61,131 bases of DNA from Lentzea albida (GTDB taxonomy: Bacteria > Actinomycetota > Actinomycetes > Mycobacteriales > Pseudonocardiaceae). The stretch covers positions 1 through 61,131 of the forward strand of contig NZ_FOFV01000032.1 of NCBI RefSeq assembly GCF_900111005.1. The letters run 5' to 3'. The position numbers and the translations under genes were made by a program. The notes beneath the pieces are model-generated. The model did not search any database. It was not told the origin of the DNA and worked only from the letters and a program-made list of their open reading frames with translations. Shown here piece by piece: positions 40,360 through 48,850 of this stretch. Position 1 is the stretch's first letter, and the number at the start of each line of letters is the position of its first letter.

Positions 40360-41493
40360 ATGAAGGCTGTCGTGTGGCACGGCGTGGGCGACATCAGGCT
40401 CGACGACGTGGACGACCCGAAGATCCAGGAACCGACCGACGCGGTCGTGCGGATCACCCGCAGCGCCATCTGCGGCACCGACCTGCACATGGTGCGCGGC
40501 ACGCTGCCGGACATGGTCGAGGGCACCGTGCTCGGGCACGAGGCGGTCGGTGTCGTCGAGGAGGTGGGCTCGTCGGTGCGCGGGTTCTCGCCCGGTGACC
40601 GGGTGGTGATCCCGTCCACGATCGGGTGCGGCACGTGTTCCTACTGCCGGGCCGGCTACTACGCGCAGTGCGACACCGCGAACCCGAACGGACCGTCGGC
40701 GGGCACCAGCTTCTTCGGCGGGCCGAAGGCGACCGGGCCGGTCAACGGCCTGCAGGCCGAGTACGCGCGCATCCCCCACGCCGCCACGACGATGGTGCGG
40801 CTCCCGGACGGGGTGAGCGACGACCAGGCGATCCTGGTCTCCGACATCTTCCCGACCTCGTGGTTCGGTTCCCGACTGGCCGAGGTCGGTTCCGGTGACA
40901 CCGTGCTGGTGCTCGGCGCGGGTGTGGTCGGCCAGTTCGCCATCGCCTCGGCGAAGCGGCAGGGCGCCGGTCGCGTGATCGTCGTCGACGGCATCGCGTC
41001 CAGGCTCGACAAGGCCCGCGAGCAGAACGCGGAGACCGTCGACTTCAACTCCGAGGACCCGATCGAGGTCGTGAAGGACCTGACCGGCGGCATCGGGCCG
41101 GACCGCGTGATCGAGGCCGTCGGCGTCGACGCGGAGAGCCCCGGCGTGCGCGAGGGCGAGCAGTGGAAGCCCGGCGACTCGCCGTCCCAGGCGCTCGACT
41201 GGGCCGTCGAACTCGTCGCCAAGGCCGGCACGATCGGGATCATCGGCGTCTACCCGCCGGGGTTCGAGCAGTTCCCGATCGGCGCCGCGATGAACAAGAA
41301 CCTCACGCTGCGGATGGGCAACTGCAACCACCGCCGGTACATCCCGCGGCTGCTCGACCTCGTCCAGACCGGCGTGGTCGACCCGACCGCGTTCATCACG
41401 CAGCACGAGAAGCCCACCGCCGCGATCGACGCCTACAAGACGTTCGACCTGCGTGAGGACGGCTGGCTGAAGACGGTTCTCGATGTCGCCTGA
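40360..41493 (+). CDS. Zinc-dependent alcohol/formaldehyde dehydrogenase
   Basis: 377 residues, medium-chain dehydrogenase. Catalytic Zn ligands in SAICGTDLHM (Cys) and GHEAVGVVEEVG (His-Glu); structural Zn site GCGTCSYCRAGYYAQC; NAD-binding VLVLGAGVVGQFA. The insert DAESPGVREGEQWKPGDSPSQALDW is typical of glutathione-independent formaldehyde dehydrogenase-like enzymes. It would oxidise a small alcohol or aldehyde adduct. ATG at 40360 follows GGGAGG. The 3' end overlaps the UXS-like gene by 11 bases, so it is cotranscribed with the glycan locus; its contribution there is unclear. Confidence 0.8.
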   Translation: MKAVVWHGVGDIRLDDVDDPKIQEPTDAVVRITRSAICGTDLHMVRGTLPDMVEGTVLGHEAVGVVEEVGSSVRGFSPGDRVVIPSTIGCGTCSYCRAGYYAQCDTANPNGPSAGTSFFGGPKATGPVNGLQAEYARIPHAATTMVRLPDGVSDDQAILVSDIFPTSWFGSRLAEVGSGDTVLVLGAGVVGQFAIASAKRQGAGRVIVVDGIASRLDKAREQNAETVDFNSEDPIEVVKDLTGGIGPDRVIEAVGVDAESPGVREGEQWKPGDSPSQALDWAVELVAKAGTIGIIGVYPPGFEQFPIGAAMNKNLTLRMGNCNHRRYIPRLLDLVQTGVVDPTAFITQHEKPTAAIDAYKTFDLREDGWLKTVLDVA

Positions 41494-42400
41494 ACGGGTG
41501 GTCGTCACCGGGGGCGCGGGGTTCCTCGGCTCGCACGTCTGCGACGCGCTGCTGCGGGAGGGCGCGCAGGTCGTGTGCGTGGACTCGTTCCGCACCGGCT
41601 CGCGGGAGAACGTTCCGGACGGCGTGACCGTCGTGGCCGCCGACGTGACGCGGCCGCTCGACCTGCTCGGACCGGTCGACCTGGTCCTGCACCTGGCGTG
41701 CCCGGCCTCGCCCGCGGACTACCTGCGCATGCCGGTCGACACCTTGCGGACGGGCGGGTTCGGCACGTACCACGCGCTGGACCTCGCCCGCCGCAAAGGC
41801 GCGCGCGTCGTCGTCGCTTCGACCAGCGAGGTCTACGGCGACCCGGAGGAGCACCCGCAGCGGGAGTCCTACTGGGGGCACGTGAACCCGATCGGGCCGC
41901 GCAGCGTCTACGACGAGGCCAAGCGGTTCGGCGAGGCGATGACGGTGGCGTTCCGGGCCGAACACGGTGTCGACGCGGGCATCGTGCGGATCTTCAACAC
42001 CTACGGCCCGCGCATGCGCGCGCACGACGGCCGGATGATCCCCACGTTCCTGCGGCAGGCGCTGGCGGGAGAGCCGTTGACCGTCCACGGTGACGGGCTC
42101 CAGACGCGTTCTCTCTGCTACGTGGACGACCTCGTGCGCGGGCTGCTCGCGATGGCGCGCAGCGACCACCCCGGACCGATCAACCTCGGCAACCCGGACG
42201 AGGTCACCGTGCTCGACGTCGCGCACCGCAGCATCGAGGTGACCGGCAGCGCGTCGGAGATCCGGCACGTCGAGTCGATGGTGGACGACCCGCGTCGCCG
42301 GCGCCCGGACATCGCGCTGGCGCAGGAGGTCCTGGGCTGGCAGCCGCGGGTTCCGCTGGAAGAGGGACTGCGGTCGTTTGTCCGGGAATTCGCCGGGTAG
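41483..42400 (+). CDS. UDP-glucuronate decarboxylase-like NAD-dependent SDR
   Basis: 305 residues, extended SDR. GGAGFLGSH NAD motif at the N-terminus, then LHLACPASPADYLRMPVDTLRTG, STSEVYGDPEEHPQ, YDEAK (YxxxK catalytic pair) and RIFNTYGPRM. The CPASPADY and SEVYGDP signatures are those of UXS (UDP-xylose synthase) and close dTDP-glucose dehydratase relatives. With the UDP-glucose dehydrogenase at 45857 it could make UDP-xylose. First sugar-nucleotide gene of the glycan locus; overlaps the dehydrogenase gene upstream. Confidence 0.75.
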   Translation: MSPERVVVTGGAGFLGSHVCDALLREGAQVVCVDSFRTGSRENVPDGVTVVAADVTRPLDLLGPVDLVLHLACPASPADYLRMPVDTLRTGGFGTYHALDLARRKGARVVVASTSEVYGDPEEHPQRESYWGHVNPIGPRSVYDEAKRFGEAMTVAFRAEHGVDAGIVRIFNTYGPRMRAHDGRMIPTFLRQALAGEPLTVHGDGLQTRSLCYVDDLVRGLLAMARSDHPGPINLGNPDEVTVLDVAHRSIEVTGSASEIRHVESMVDDPRRRRPDIALAQEVLGWQPRVPLEEGLRSFVREFAG

Positions 42401-42409
42401 CCGCACGTC

Positions 42410-44005
42410 ATGCGAGTTCTCGGGATCAACGCGGTGTTCCACGACCCGGCCGCGGCGCTGGTGGTCGACGGTGAGGTCGTGGCGGCGGCCGAGGAGGAAA
42501 GGTTCTCCCGCCGCAAGCACGGGAAGCGGCCCGTGCCGTTCTCCGCTTGGGAACAACCCGAGCTGTCCGCGCGGTGGTGCCTCGAGCAGGCCGGGCTCAC
42601 CGCGGCGGACCTGGATGCCGTCGCGTACTCCTACGACCCCGCCCTGGTCGACCAGGAGTACGCCCCATGGGAGGAACTGCGGACGACCTACGCGCGAAAG
42701 GCGCCGCAGTTCCTCTCCACTTCGCTGCCCGGTCTCGATCCCGACATCGTGCGGTTCGTGCCGCACCACGTCGCCCACGCGGCCTCGACCGGTCTCGCCG
42801 CACCCTTCGGGGGCAACTGCGCGGTGCTCGTGGCCGACGGCCGCGGCGAGTGCGGGTCGCACCTGGCCGGCCGGTACGTCGACCAGGAGCTCACGACGTT
42901 CGCGTCGCAGCGGCTGCCGCACTCGCTCGGGCTGATGTACGAGGACCTGACCGAGCACTTGGGATTCCTGCGGTCCAGCGACGAGTACAAGGTGATGGCG
43001 CTGGCCTCCCACGCCGATCCCGCGCACCTCGACCTGATGCGTTCCCACATCGTCGTGCGCGACGGCGGTTTCGAGATCCAGCCGATCGACTGGAGCGCGC
43101 TGGCCAAGCAGCGCGCCGCGGACGACGAGCTGACGCGCGAACACGCCGAGCTCGCGGCGAGCGTGCAGGTGCGGCTCGAAGAGGTGTTGCTGGAACTGGT
43201 GCGGTGGTTGCACGAACGCACCGGGGAAACGCGGCTCACGATGGCCGGGGGAGTGGCGCTGAACTGCGTCGCGAACACCCGGATCTTCGCGGAGGGCCCG
43301 TTCGACGAGGTCTGGGTCCAGCCCGCCGCCGGGGACTCCGGCACGGCGCTGGGCGCGGCGCTGGCGTTGACCTCGGACGTGGTGGCGCCGATGCCCGGTG
43401 CCGACCTCGGCCGCGGCTTCTCGGACGACGAGATCGAGGCGGTGCTGCGGACCGCCGCCGTGTCGTACGAGAGGCCGGCCGACGTCGCTTCGGAGGTCGC
43501 GGAGGCGTTGGCCGCAAACAAGATCGTGGCCTGGTTCCAGGGCCGCAGCGAGTACGGCCCGCGTGCGCTCGGCCGCCGTTCGTTGCTCGCGAACCCCTGT
43601 TTCGCGGAGAACCTGACGCGGCTCAACGACGTGAAGGGCCGTGAGCAGTTCCGCCCGGTGGCACCGATGGTGCTGGCGTCACGGGCCGAGGACGTGTTCA
43701 CCCGCGGGCCGATCCCCAGCCCCTACATGCTCTTCGTGCACGACGTCCGTCCCGAGTGGATCGACCGCATCCCGGCCGTGGTGCACGTGGACGGCACCGC
43801 GCGGGCCCAGACCGTCGCCGGTGATCCGTTGCTGGAAAGGATGTTGCACGAGTTCGAGGCCCGCAGCGGTGTCCCGGTCGTGGTGAACACGAGCCTCAAC
43901 ACCGCGGGTCGCCCGATGGTCGACACCCCGCGCGACGCGTTGGAGTGCTTCGGCTCGTCCCCGATCGACCTGCTCGCCATCGGCCCGTTCGTGGTGCGCC
44001 GATGA
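42410..44005 (+). CDS. NodU/CmcH-family O-carbamoyltransferase
   Basis: 531 residues. N-terminal Kae1/TsaD-like domain: GINAVFHDPAAALVVDGEVVAAAEEERFSRRKH; metal-binding HHVAH at 119-123; LADGRGE-like VADGRGECGSH. The C-terminal YrdC-like part has WFQGRSEYGPRALGRRSLLANP and PVVVNTSLNTAGRPMVDTP. It transfers a carbamoyl group from carbamoyl phosphate, via an adenylate, to a hydroxyl of a sugar or other acceptor. Ends in an ATGA overlap with the GT2 gene. Within this locus its acceptor is most likely the heptose-containing glycan. Confidence 0.9.
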   Translation: MRVLGINAVFHDPAAALVVDGEVVAAAEEERFSRRKHGKRPVPFSAWEQPELSARWCLEQAGLTAADLDAVAYSYDPALVDQEYAPWEELRTTYARKAPQFLSTSLPGLDPDIVRFVPHHVAHAASTGLAAPFGGNCAVLVADGRGECGSHLAGRYVDQELTTFASQRLPHSLGLMYEDLTEHLGFLRSSDEYKVMALASHADPAHLDLMRSHIVVRDGGFEIQPIDWSALAKQRAADDELTREHAELAASVQVRLEEVLLELVRWLHERTGETRLTMAGGVALNCVANTRIFAEGPFDEVWVQPAAGDSGTALGAALALTSDVVAPMPGADLGRGFSDDEIEAVLRTAAVSYERPADVASEVAEALAANKIVAWFQGRSEYGPRALGRRSLLANPCFAENLTRLNDVKGREQFRPVAPMVLASRAEDVFTRGPIPSPYMLFVHDVRPEWIDRIPAVVHVDGTARAQTVAGDPLLERMLHEFEARSGVPVVVNTSLNTAGRPMVDTPRDALECFGSSPIDLLAIGPFVVRR

Positions 44006-44901
44006 GCTACTCCGTCGTGATCCCGACCGTCGGCCGGCCGAACCTCGACGTCCTGCTGGACACCCTCGCCGGAGGCGACGGCCCGGAGCCGTGCGAGATC
44101 ATCGTGGTGGACGACCGCGAGACGGGTCTCGGGCCCGCGGCCGCGCGCAACACCGGCTGGCGCGAGGCGCGCGGCGACTGGGTGGCGTTCCTCGACGACG
44201 ACGTCGTGCTCGCTCCCGACTGGAAGGCCAGGCTGAGCGAGGACCTCGCCGACCTGCCGCCCGACGTGGGCGCGAGTCAGGCGCGGATCGTCGTGCCGCT
44301 GCCTGCGGACCGCGAACCGACCGACGCCGAACGCGGCACGGCGGGCCTCGCCACGGCGCACTGGATCACCGCGGACATGGCGTACCGGCGCGAGGCCCTG
44401 GCCCGCGCCGGCGGCTTCGACGAACGCTTCCCGCGCGCCTACCGCGAGGACGCCGAACTGGCGTTGCGCGTGCAGGACCTCGGCTACCGCATCGTGCGCG
44501 GCGAGCGCGTCACCACCCACCCGGTGAAGCCCGCGACGTTCCTCACGAGCGTGCGCGACCAGCGCGGCAACGCCGACGACGCGTTGATGCGGCGCCTGGT
44601 CGGGCCGCGCTGGCGTGCGCGCATCGGCGGGAAGCGAGGCCGCTTTCCGGCCCACCTCGTGACGACCGCGTCCGGTCTGCTGGCCGTCCTTTGTGGAGTG
44701 CTCGGATTCCGGCGGGCCGCGGGCGCGTTCGGTGCGGTGTGGGCGGGCCGCACCGCGTGGTTCGCGATGGCGCGGATCGCGCCGGGACCCCGTGACGCGG
44801 ACGAGGTGGTCCGGATGCTCGTGACGAGCGCCCTGATCCCGCCCGTGGCGTGCTGGCACCGGCTGCGGGGCGAGGTACGGCACCGGAGTGTGCGGCCGTG
44901 A
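44002..44901 (+). CDS. GT2 glycosyltransferase
   Basis: 299 residues, GT-A fold. SVVIPTVGRPNLDVLLDTL, CEIIVVDDRE, GPAAARNTGWREARGDWVAFLDDDVV containing the metal-binding DDD, and a late EDAELALRVQDLGYRI acidic motif. A hydrophobic patch near the C-terminus (VTTASGLLAVLCGVLGF) suggests membrane association. It transfers sugar from a nucleotide donor to an unknown acceptor. ATGA overlap with the carbamoyltransferase stop and GTGA overlap with the next GT9 gene. Confidence 0.85.
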   Translation: MSYSVVIPTVGRPNLDVLLDTLAGGDGPEPCEIIVVDDRETGLGPAAARNTGWREARGDWVAFLDDDVVLAPDWKARLSEDLADLPPDVGASQARIVVPLPADREPTDAERGTAGLATAHWITADMAYRREALARAGGFDERFPRAYREDAELALRVQDLGYRIVRGERVTTHPVKPATFLTSVRDQRGNADDALMRRLVGPRWRARIGGKRGRFPAHLVTTASGLLAVLCGVLGFRRAAGAFGAVWAGRTAWFAMARIAPGPRDADEVVRMLVTSALIPPVACWHRLRGEVRHRSVRP

Positions 44902-45896
44902 GGATCCTGGTGCTGCGGGCGCTCGGACTGGGCGACCTGCTGACGGCGGTGCCCGCGCTCAGGGGCCTGCGCGCGGCCTTCCCGGAAGCCGAGATCACCC
45001 TGGCCGCGCCGGCGTGGCTGGAGGACGCGGTGGCGCGGATCGAGGCGGTGGACCGGCTGCTGCCGACCGCCGAGCTGGGACCGATCGACTTCCACCGGCC
45101 CGACCTGGCGGTGAACCTGCACGGACGCGGGCCGCAGAGCGTGGAGCGCCTGCTGGCCACCGAGCCGCGGCGGCTGATCACGTACGCGGAGCGGGGCTCG
45201 TGGGACGAGCGCGTGACGGCGGTCGAGTGGCCGGCCGAGCGGCACGAGGTGCTGCGGTGGTGCGAGTTGTTGCAGCGGCACGGGATCGCTTGCGATGTCG
45301 AAGACTTCCGGCTCGCGCCGGTGGGGGAGCGGGAAGGTCCGGTGGTGATCCACCCCGGGGCGAGCACGGGGGCGCGGCGGTGGCCGGTGGAGCGGTACGC
45401 GGCGGTGGCCCGGGGGATCGGGGCCGAGGTCGTGGTGACCGCGGGGCCGGGGGAGGGGGAGTTGGCGCAGCAGGTGGTGGCGGGTGCGGAGGATGTGGCT
45501 GAGGATGGACCCGGCCGTGCCGACGAGGCCGGTGCGGGTGGACTGGACTCCGGTCCCGATGCGGCACAACCCGGCCCGACGGTCTTCTCCGGCACCCTGG
45601 CCGAACTCCTCGACCTGGTCGCCACCGCCCGCCTGGTCATCTGCGGCGACACCGGAGTGGCCCACGTCGCCACCGCCTACCGGACCCCGTCGGTCCTGCT
45701 CTTCGGTCCGGTGCCCCCAGACCTGTGGGGTCCGCGCCGCGGCCCCCACCAGGTGCTGTGGCACGGCCGGACCGGTGACACGTTCGCCGACGACCCCGAT
45801 CCCGGACTGCTGGAGATCACGGTCGCGGAAGTCCTCGATGCTGCGGGAGGTGTGCTGTGCGGATCGGAGTCGTCGGCGCCGGTTACGTCGGGTTGA
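44898..45896 (+). CDS. GT9 heptosyltransferase-like glycosyltransferase with acidic insert
   Basis: 332 residues. VRILVLRALGLGDLLTAVPALRGLRAAFP is the GT9 opening; VVIHPGAST and the C-terminal VICGDTGVAHVATAYRTPSVLLFGP match ADP-heptose:LPS heptosyltransferases. About 30 acidic/Gly residues (EDVAEDGPGRADEAGAGG and following) are inserted before TVFSGTLAELL, absent from typical members. GTG at 44898. The last 40 bases overlap the UDP-glucose dehydrogenase gene. ADP-heptose is the likely donor given GmhA/HldE/GmhB in the locus. Confidence 0.8.
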   Translation: MRILVLRALGLGDLLTAVPALRGLRAAFPEAEITLAAPAWLEDAVARIEAVDRLLPTAELGPIDFHRPDLAVNLHGRGPQSVERLLATEPRRLITYAERGSWDERVTAVEWPAERHEVLRWCELLQRHGIACDVEDFRLAPVGEREGPVVIHPGASTGARRWPVERYAAVARGIGAEVVVTAGPGEGELAQQVVAGAEDVAEDGPGRADEAGAGGLDSGPDAAQPGPTVFSGTLAELLDLVATARLVICGDTGVAHVATAYRTPSVLLFGPVPPDLWGPRRGPHQVLWHGRTGDTFADDPDPGLLEITVAEVLDAAGGVLCGSESSAPVTSG

Positions 45897-47071
45897 CCAC
45901 GGCCGCGTGCTTCGCGCACCTCGGCCACCAGGTCACGTGTGCGGACGTGGACGAGGCCAAGGTCGCCTCGCTGAACGCGGGTGAGGTCGCGTTGCACGAG
46001 CCCGGGTTGCGGGAGCTCGTGGTGGAGGGGCTGGGCAACGGCAGCCTCAGGTTCGTGCGGGGCAGTGCTCTGTCCGATGTGGACTTCACGTTCGTCTGCG
46101 TGCAGACGCCGTCCGGGCCGGGGGGTGAGGCGGACCTGTCGGCGGTCGAGGCGGTGCTGGCCGGGGCGTCCGCCCAGGTGGTGCTGAAGTCGACGGTGCC
46201 GGTCGGCACGGCCGCGCGGCATCCCGGTGTCGTGTCGAACCCCGAGTTCCTGCGGGAGGGGCACGCGGTCGAGGACTTCCTGCGGCCCCAGCGGATCGTG
46301 GTCGGCGCGCAGGACGAGCGGCAGGCCCGTGCGGTCGCGGAGCTGTACGAGAACACGCGTGCGCCCGTGGTCCTCACCGACAACACGAGCGCCGAGCTGG
46401 TGAAGTACGCGAGCAACTGCTTCCTGGCGTTGAAGCTCTCCTACGTCAACACGCTGGCGGAGCTGTGCGAGCACCTCGACGCCGACATCGACGGCGTCAC
46501 CGAGGGCATGCGGCTCGACGACAGGATCGGGGCCTCGTGCCTGCACCCCGGGCCGGGCTGGGGCGGGTCGTGCCTGCCCAAGGACACGCTGGCGCTGCTC
46601 GCCACGGCGCGTTCGGCGGGCATCGACTTCGCCACCCTCGAGGCGGCGATCACAACGAACCTGCACCAGCCGCACCGGGTCGTCGACCGGATCCGTGAGG
46701 AGGCCGGGTCGTTGCAGGGCAGGAGGATCGGGTTGCTCGGGCTCGCGTTCAAGGCCGGTACCAACGACCTGCGCGACTCGCCGGCCCTCGCGGTCGCGGA
46801 GATACTGGAGCAGGAGGGCGCGCGACTTGTCGCCTACGACCCCTGCGTCACGACGACGAACAACGGCATCGCGGTGGTGGGCAGCGCGGCCGAGGTGGCG
46901 GCCGGAGCCGACGTCCTCGTCGTGCTGACCGAGTGGCCGGAGTTCGCCGAGCTCGACTGGCCCGAGCTGGCGAAGGGCGTGCGGACCCCGCTGATCTTCG
47001 ACACCCGCGGGGTCGTGCCGCCGGACAAGGCCGCCGAGGCGGGCTTCCGCCTGGTCAGGACCGGCCGGTAG
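45857..47071 (+). CDS. ugd: UDP-glucose 6-dehydrogenase
   Basis: 404 residues. GVVGAGYVGLTTAACFA NAD motif, VCVQTPSGPGGEADLSAV, STVPVGTA, NPEFLREGHAVEDFLRPQRIVVG, and the catalytic cysteine C239 in GWGGSCLPKD. It oxidises UDP-glucose to UDP-glucuronate in two NAD steps; in this locus the product may be decarboxylated by the UXS-like enzyme. GTG at 45857 preceded by GGGAGG. Overlaps the GT9 gene by 40 bases and the convergent ALDH gene by 17. Confidence 0.9.
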   Translation: MRIGVVGAGYVGLTTAACFAHLGHQVTCADVDEAKVASLNAGEVALHEPGLRELVVEGLGNGSLRFVRGSALSDVDFTFVCVQTPSGPGGEADLSAVEAVLAGASAQVVLKSTVPVGTAARHPGVVSNPEFLREGHAVEDFLRPQRIVVGAQDERQARAVAELYENTRAPVVLTDNTSAELVKYASNCFLALKLSYVNTLAELCEHLDADIDGVTEGMRLDDRIGASCLHPGPGWGGSCLPKDTLALLATARSAGIDFATLEAAITTNLHQPHRVVDRIREEAGSLQGRRIGLLGLAFKAGTNDLRDSPALAVAEILEQEGARLVAYDPCVTTTNNGIAVVGSAAEVAAGADVLVVLTEWPEFAELDWPELAKGVRTPLIFDTRGVVPPDKAAEAGFRLVRTGR

Positions 47072-48407
47072 GAACGCCGAGGTGGACCACCTTGGTGGTG
47101 GTCATCTCGTCGAGGAGCTCCGGGCCGTAGCCGAACCCCGTGCCGGACGCGCCGCGGGGTTGCGCGGCGCCGCCGGGGGCGCCACCGAAGACCGCGTTGA
47201 CCTTCACCGTGCCGACCGGCAGTTCCCTCCACGCGCGCTGGGCGTGCTCCATCGACGACGTCAGCACCGTGGCGGCCAGGCCGTACTCGCCGGAACACGC
47301 CTCGGCGAGGCCCTCGTCGAACGACGACACCAGCTGCACGGGCGCGACCGGTCCGAAGGTCTCCTCGCACATGACCCGCATGGCGCTGCCGCAGTCCGCC
47401 AGCACGGTCGCCGGGTAGTAAGCGCCGATGCCGTCCGGAACCGAGCCGCCGACCAGGCACGACGCACCCGCCGCTAGTGCTTCGGCGACCTGCTCGTGCA
47501 CGAACGAGCGGTGCCGCGTGTCCACCAACGGCTGCGGGTCGGCGTTCCACTCGCGGGCCTTCGCGCACAACGCCTCCAGGAACGGCGCCGCCACGGCCTT
47601 GTGCAGGTAGATCCGCTCCACCGACGTGCACAGCTGACCCGCGTTCGTGAACGCGCCGAGCGCCGCCTGCTCCGCCGCCCACACAGGGTCGACGTCGTCG
47701 TCGACCAGCAGCGGGTCGTTGCCGCCGTTCTCCAGCAACAGCTTCGCCGACGACGTCCGCGCGATCGCCCGCCCGGTCGCGGTGCTGCCGACGTGCGCGA
47801 CGACGTCGACGTCGTCCGAACCCACCAGCGCGGCACCGACCCCACCGTCACCGACCAGCGTCTGCAGCACCCCGGCGGGGAAGCACGGCTGCATCACGGT
47901 CGCCAGCAGCAGTCCGGTGTGCGGGCACCGCTCGCTCGGCTTGTGCACCACGACGTTGCCCGTCACCAGCGCGGCTCCCAAGAGTCCGCACGCCACCGCG
48001 ATCGGGTCGTTCCACGGAGTCAGGGCGACGACGACCCCGCGCGGTTCCGGCACCATGAAGTCGACGGCCGAGCCGAGCAGCGACCGTCCACGGTGGACCG
48101 GACCCAGCTCGGCGTACTGCTCCAGCGTCGCCGCGCCCGCGAGCACACCCTCCCGCGCCGACGCGAACGGGCGCCCGGTCTCCGTCTCCACCACCGTCGC
48201 CAGATCACTCGCCCGCTGCCGCAACGCCGTCGCCGCCTCCCGCACCGCCGCGCCGCGTTCGGCGGCGGGGACGGCGGCCCACTCCAGGCGGGCGGAGCGC
48301 GCGGTGGCGAGTGCCGCGGAGACTTCGGAGGGCGTCGCGGTGGGGAGCCAGCCGACGAGCTGGGAGTCGCGAGGGCTGTGGACGTCGATGGCGTGCATGG
48401 TGGTCAT
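47055..48407 (-). CDS. Aldehyde dehydrogenase family protein
   Basis: 450 residues. NAD(P)-binding and catalytic parts: VALTPWNDPIAV, KPSERCPHTG, VGSTATGRAIA, catalytic E226 in LLLENGGNDP, nucleophile C260 in NAGQLCTS, and CEETFGPVAPV. Complete active site. It would oxidise an aldehyde to an acid; substrate unknown. It lies on the opposite strand inside the glycan locus and has a sigma-B-like promoter (GTTT-N14-GGGTAC) nine bases before the ATG. It may therefore be a stress gene rather than part of the glycan pathway. A second ATG three codons in is an alternative. Confidence 0.85.
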   Translation of the reverse strand: MTTMHAIDVHSPRDSQLVGWLPTATPSEVSAALATARSARLEWAAVPAAERGAAVREAATALRQRASDLATVVETETGRPFASAREGVLAGAATLEQYAELGPVHRGRSLLGSAVDFMVPEPRGVVVALTPWNDPIAVACGLLGAALVTGNVVVHKPSERCPHTGLLLATVMQPCFPAGVLQTLVGDGGVGAALVGSDDVDVVAHVGSTATGRAIARTSSAKLLLENGGNDPLLVDDDVDPVWAAEQAALGAFTNAGQLCTSVERIYLHKAVAAPFLEALCAKAREWNADPQPLVDTRHRSFVHEQVAEALAAGASCLVGGSVPDGIGAYYPATVLADCGSAMRVMCEETFGPVAPVQLVSSFDEGLAEACSGEYGLAATVLTSSMEHAQRAWRELPVGTVKVNAVFGGAPGGAAQPRGASGTGFGYGPELLDEMTTTKVVHLGVPTGRS

Positions 48408-48414
48408 GTCGTTC

Positions 48415-48440
48415 GGGTACCCGTCGTCCCAGGTGGAAAC
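48415..48440. promoter_or_regulatory. Back-to-back sigma-B-like promoters for ALDH and ChaB genes
   Basis: GGGTACCC (48415-48422) gives a GGGTAC minus-10 on both strands. Minus strand: GTTT (48440-48437), 14-base spacer, GGGTAC (48422-48417), then nine bases to the ALDH ATG at 48407, implying a leaderless or nearly leaderless mRNA. Plus strand: GCAT (48395-48398), 16-base spacer, GGGTAC (48415-48420), with the ChaB ATG at 48455 behind a proper RBS. The minus-strand match to the sigma-B/F consensus is the better one. Confidence 0.6.
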
Positions 48441-48454
48441 CTTGGAGGAGAGCC

Positions 48455-48850
48455 ATGCCCGGACGGCAGGAACTGCCCAGCACGGTGGCCCGCTCGTCGG
48501 AGAAGGCGCAACGGACGTGGATCAAGGCGCACGACTCGGCGGTCGAGTCCTACGGAGAGGGCGAACGCGCGCACCGCACCGCCTTCTCCGCTCTCAAGCA
48601 CGCCTTCGAGAAGGTCGGTGACCACTGGGAGGCCAAGGAGGAGATGGGGCCCTCCGATCCGCAGGCCGAGCGCGGCACCCCGGCGCGAGGCGAGACGGCC
48701 GGCGGTGTCGACGCGAACGCCAGCAAGGAACACCTCTACGACATGGCGAAACGACTCGAGATCGAGGGGCGTTCCAGGATGACCAAGGACGAACTCGTCG
48801 ACGCCATCGCCAAGGCGAACGACCGCGCGACCGCGCGAGCGCGCTCATGA
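48455..48850 (+). CDS. ChaB-domain protein with C-terminal Rho_N-like module
   Basis: 131 residues. ChaB domain (LPSTVARSSEKAQRTWIKAHDSAVESYG, AFSALKHAFEKVGDHW) in residues 5-60, a flexible linker, then KEHLYDMAKRLEIEGRSRMTKDELVDAIAKAN, the helix-extended-loop-helix of Rho_N/SAP-like nucleic-acid-binding modules. Cytosolic; function unknown, usually stress-associated. ATG at 48455 follows GGAGGAGAG. The stop overlaps the next ATG (ATGA 48847-48850), so it is coupled to the epimerase-type gene. Similar C-terminal modules occur in two other proteins of this window. Confidence 0.75.
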   Translation: MPGRQELPSTVARSSEKAQRTWIKAHDSAVESYGEGERAHRTAFSALKHAFEKVGDHWEAKEEMGPSDPQAERGTPARGETAGGVDANASKEHLYDMAKRLEIEGRSRMTKDELVDAIAKANDRATARARS

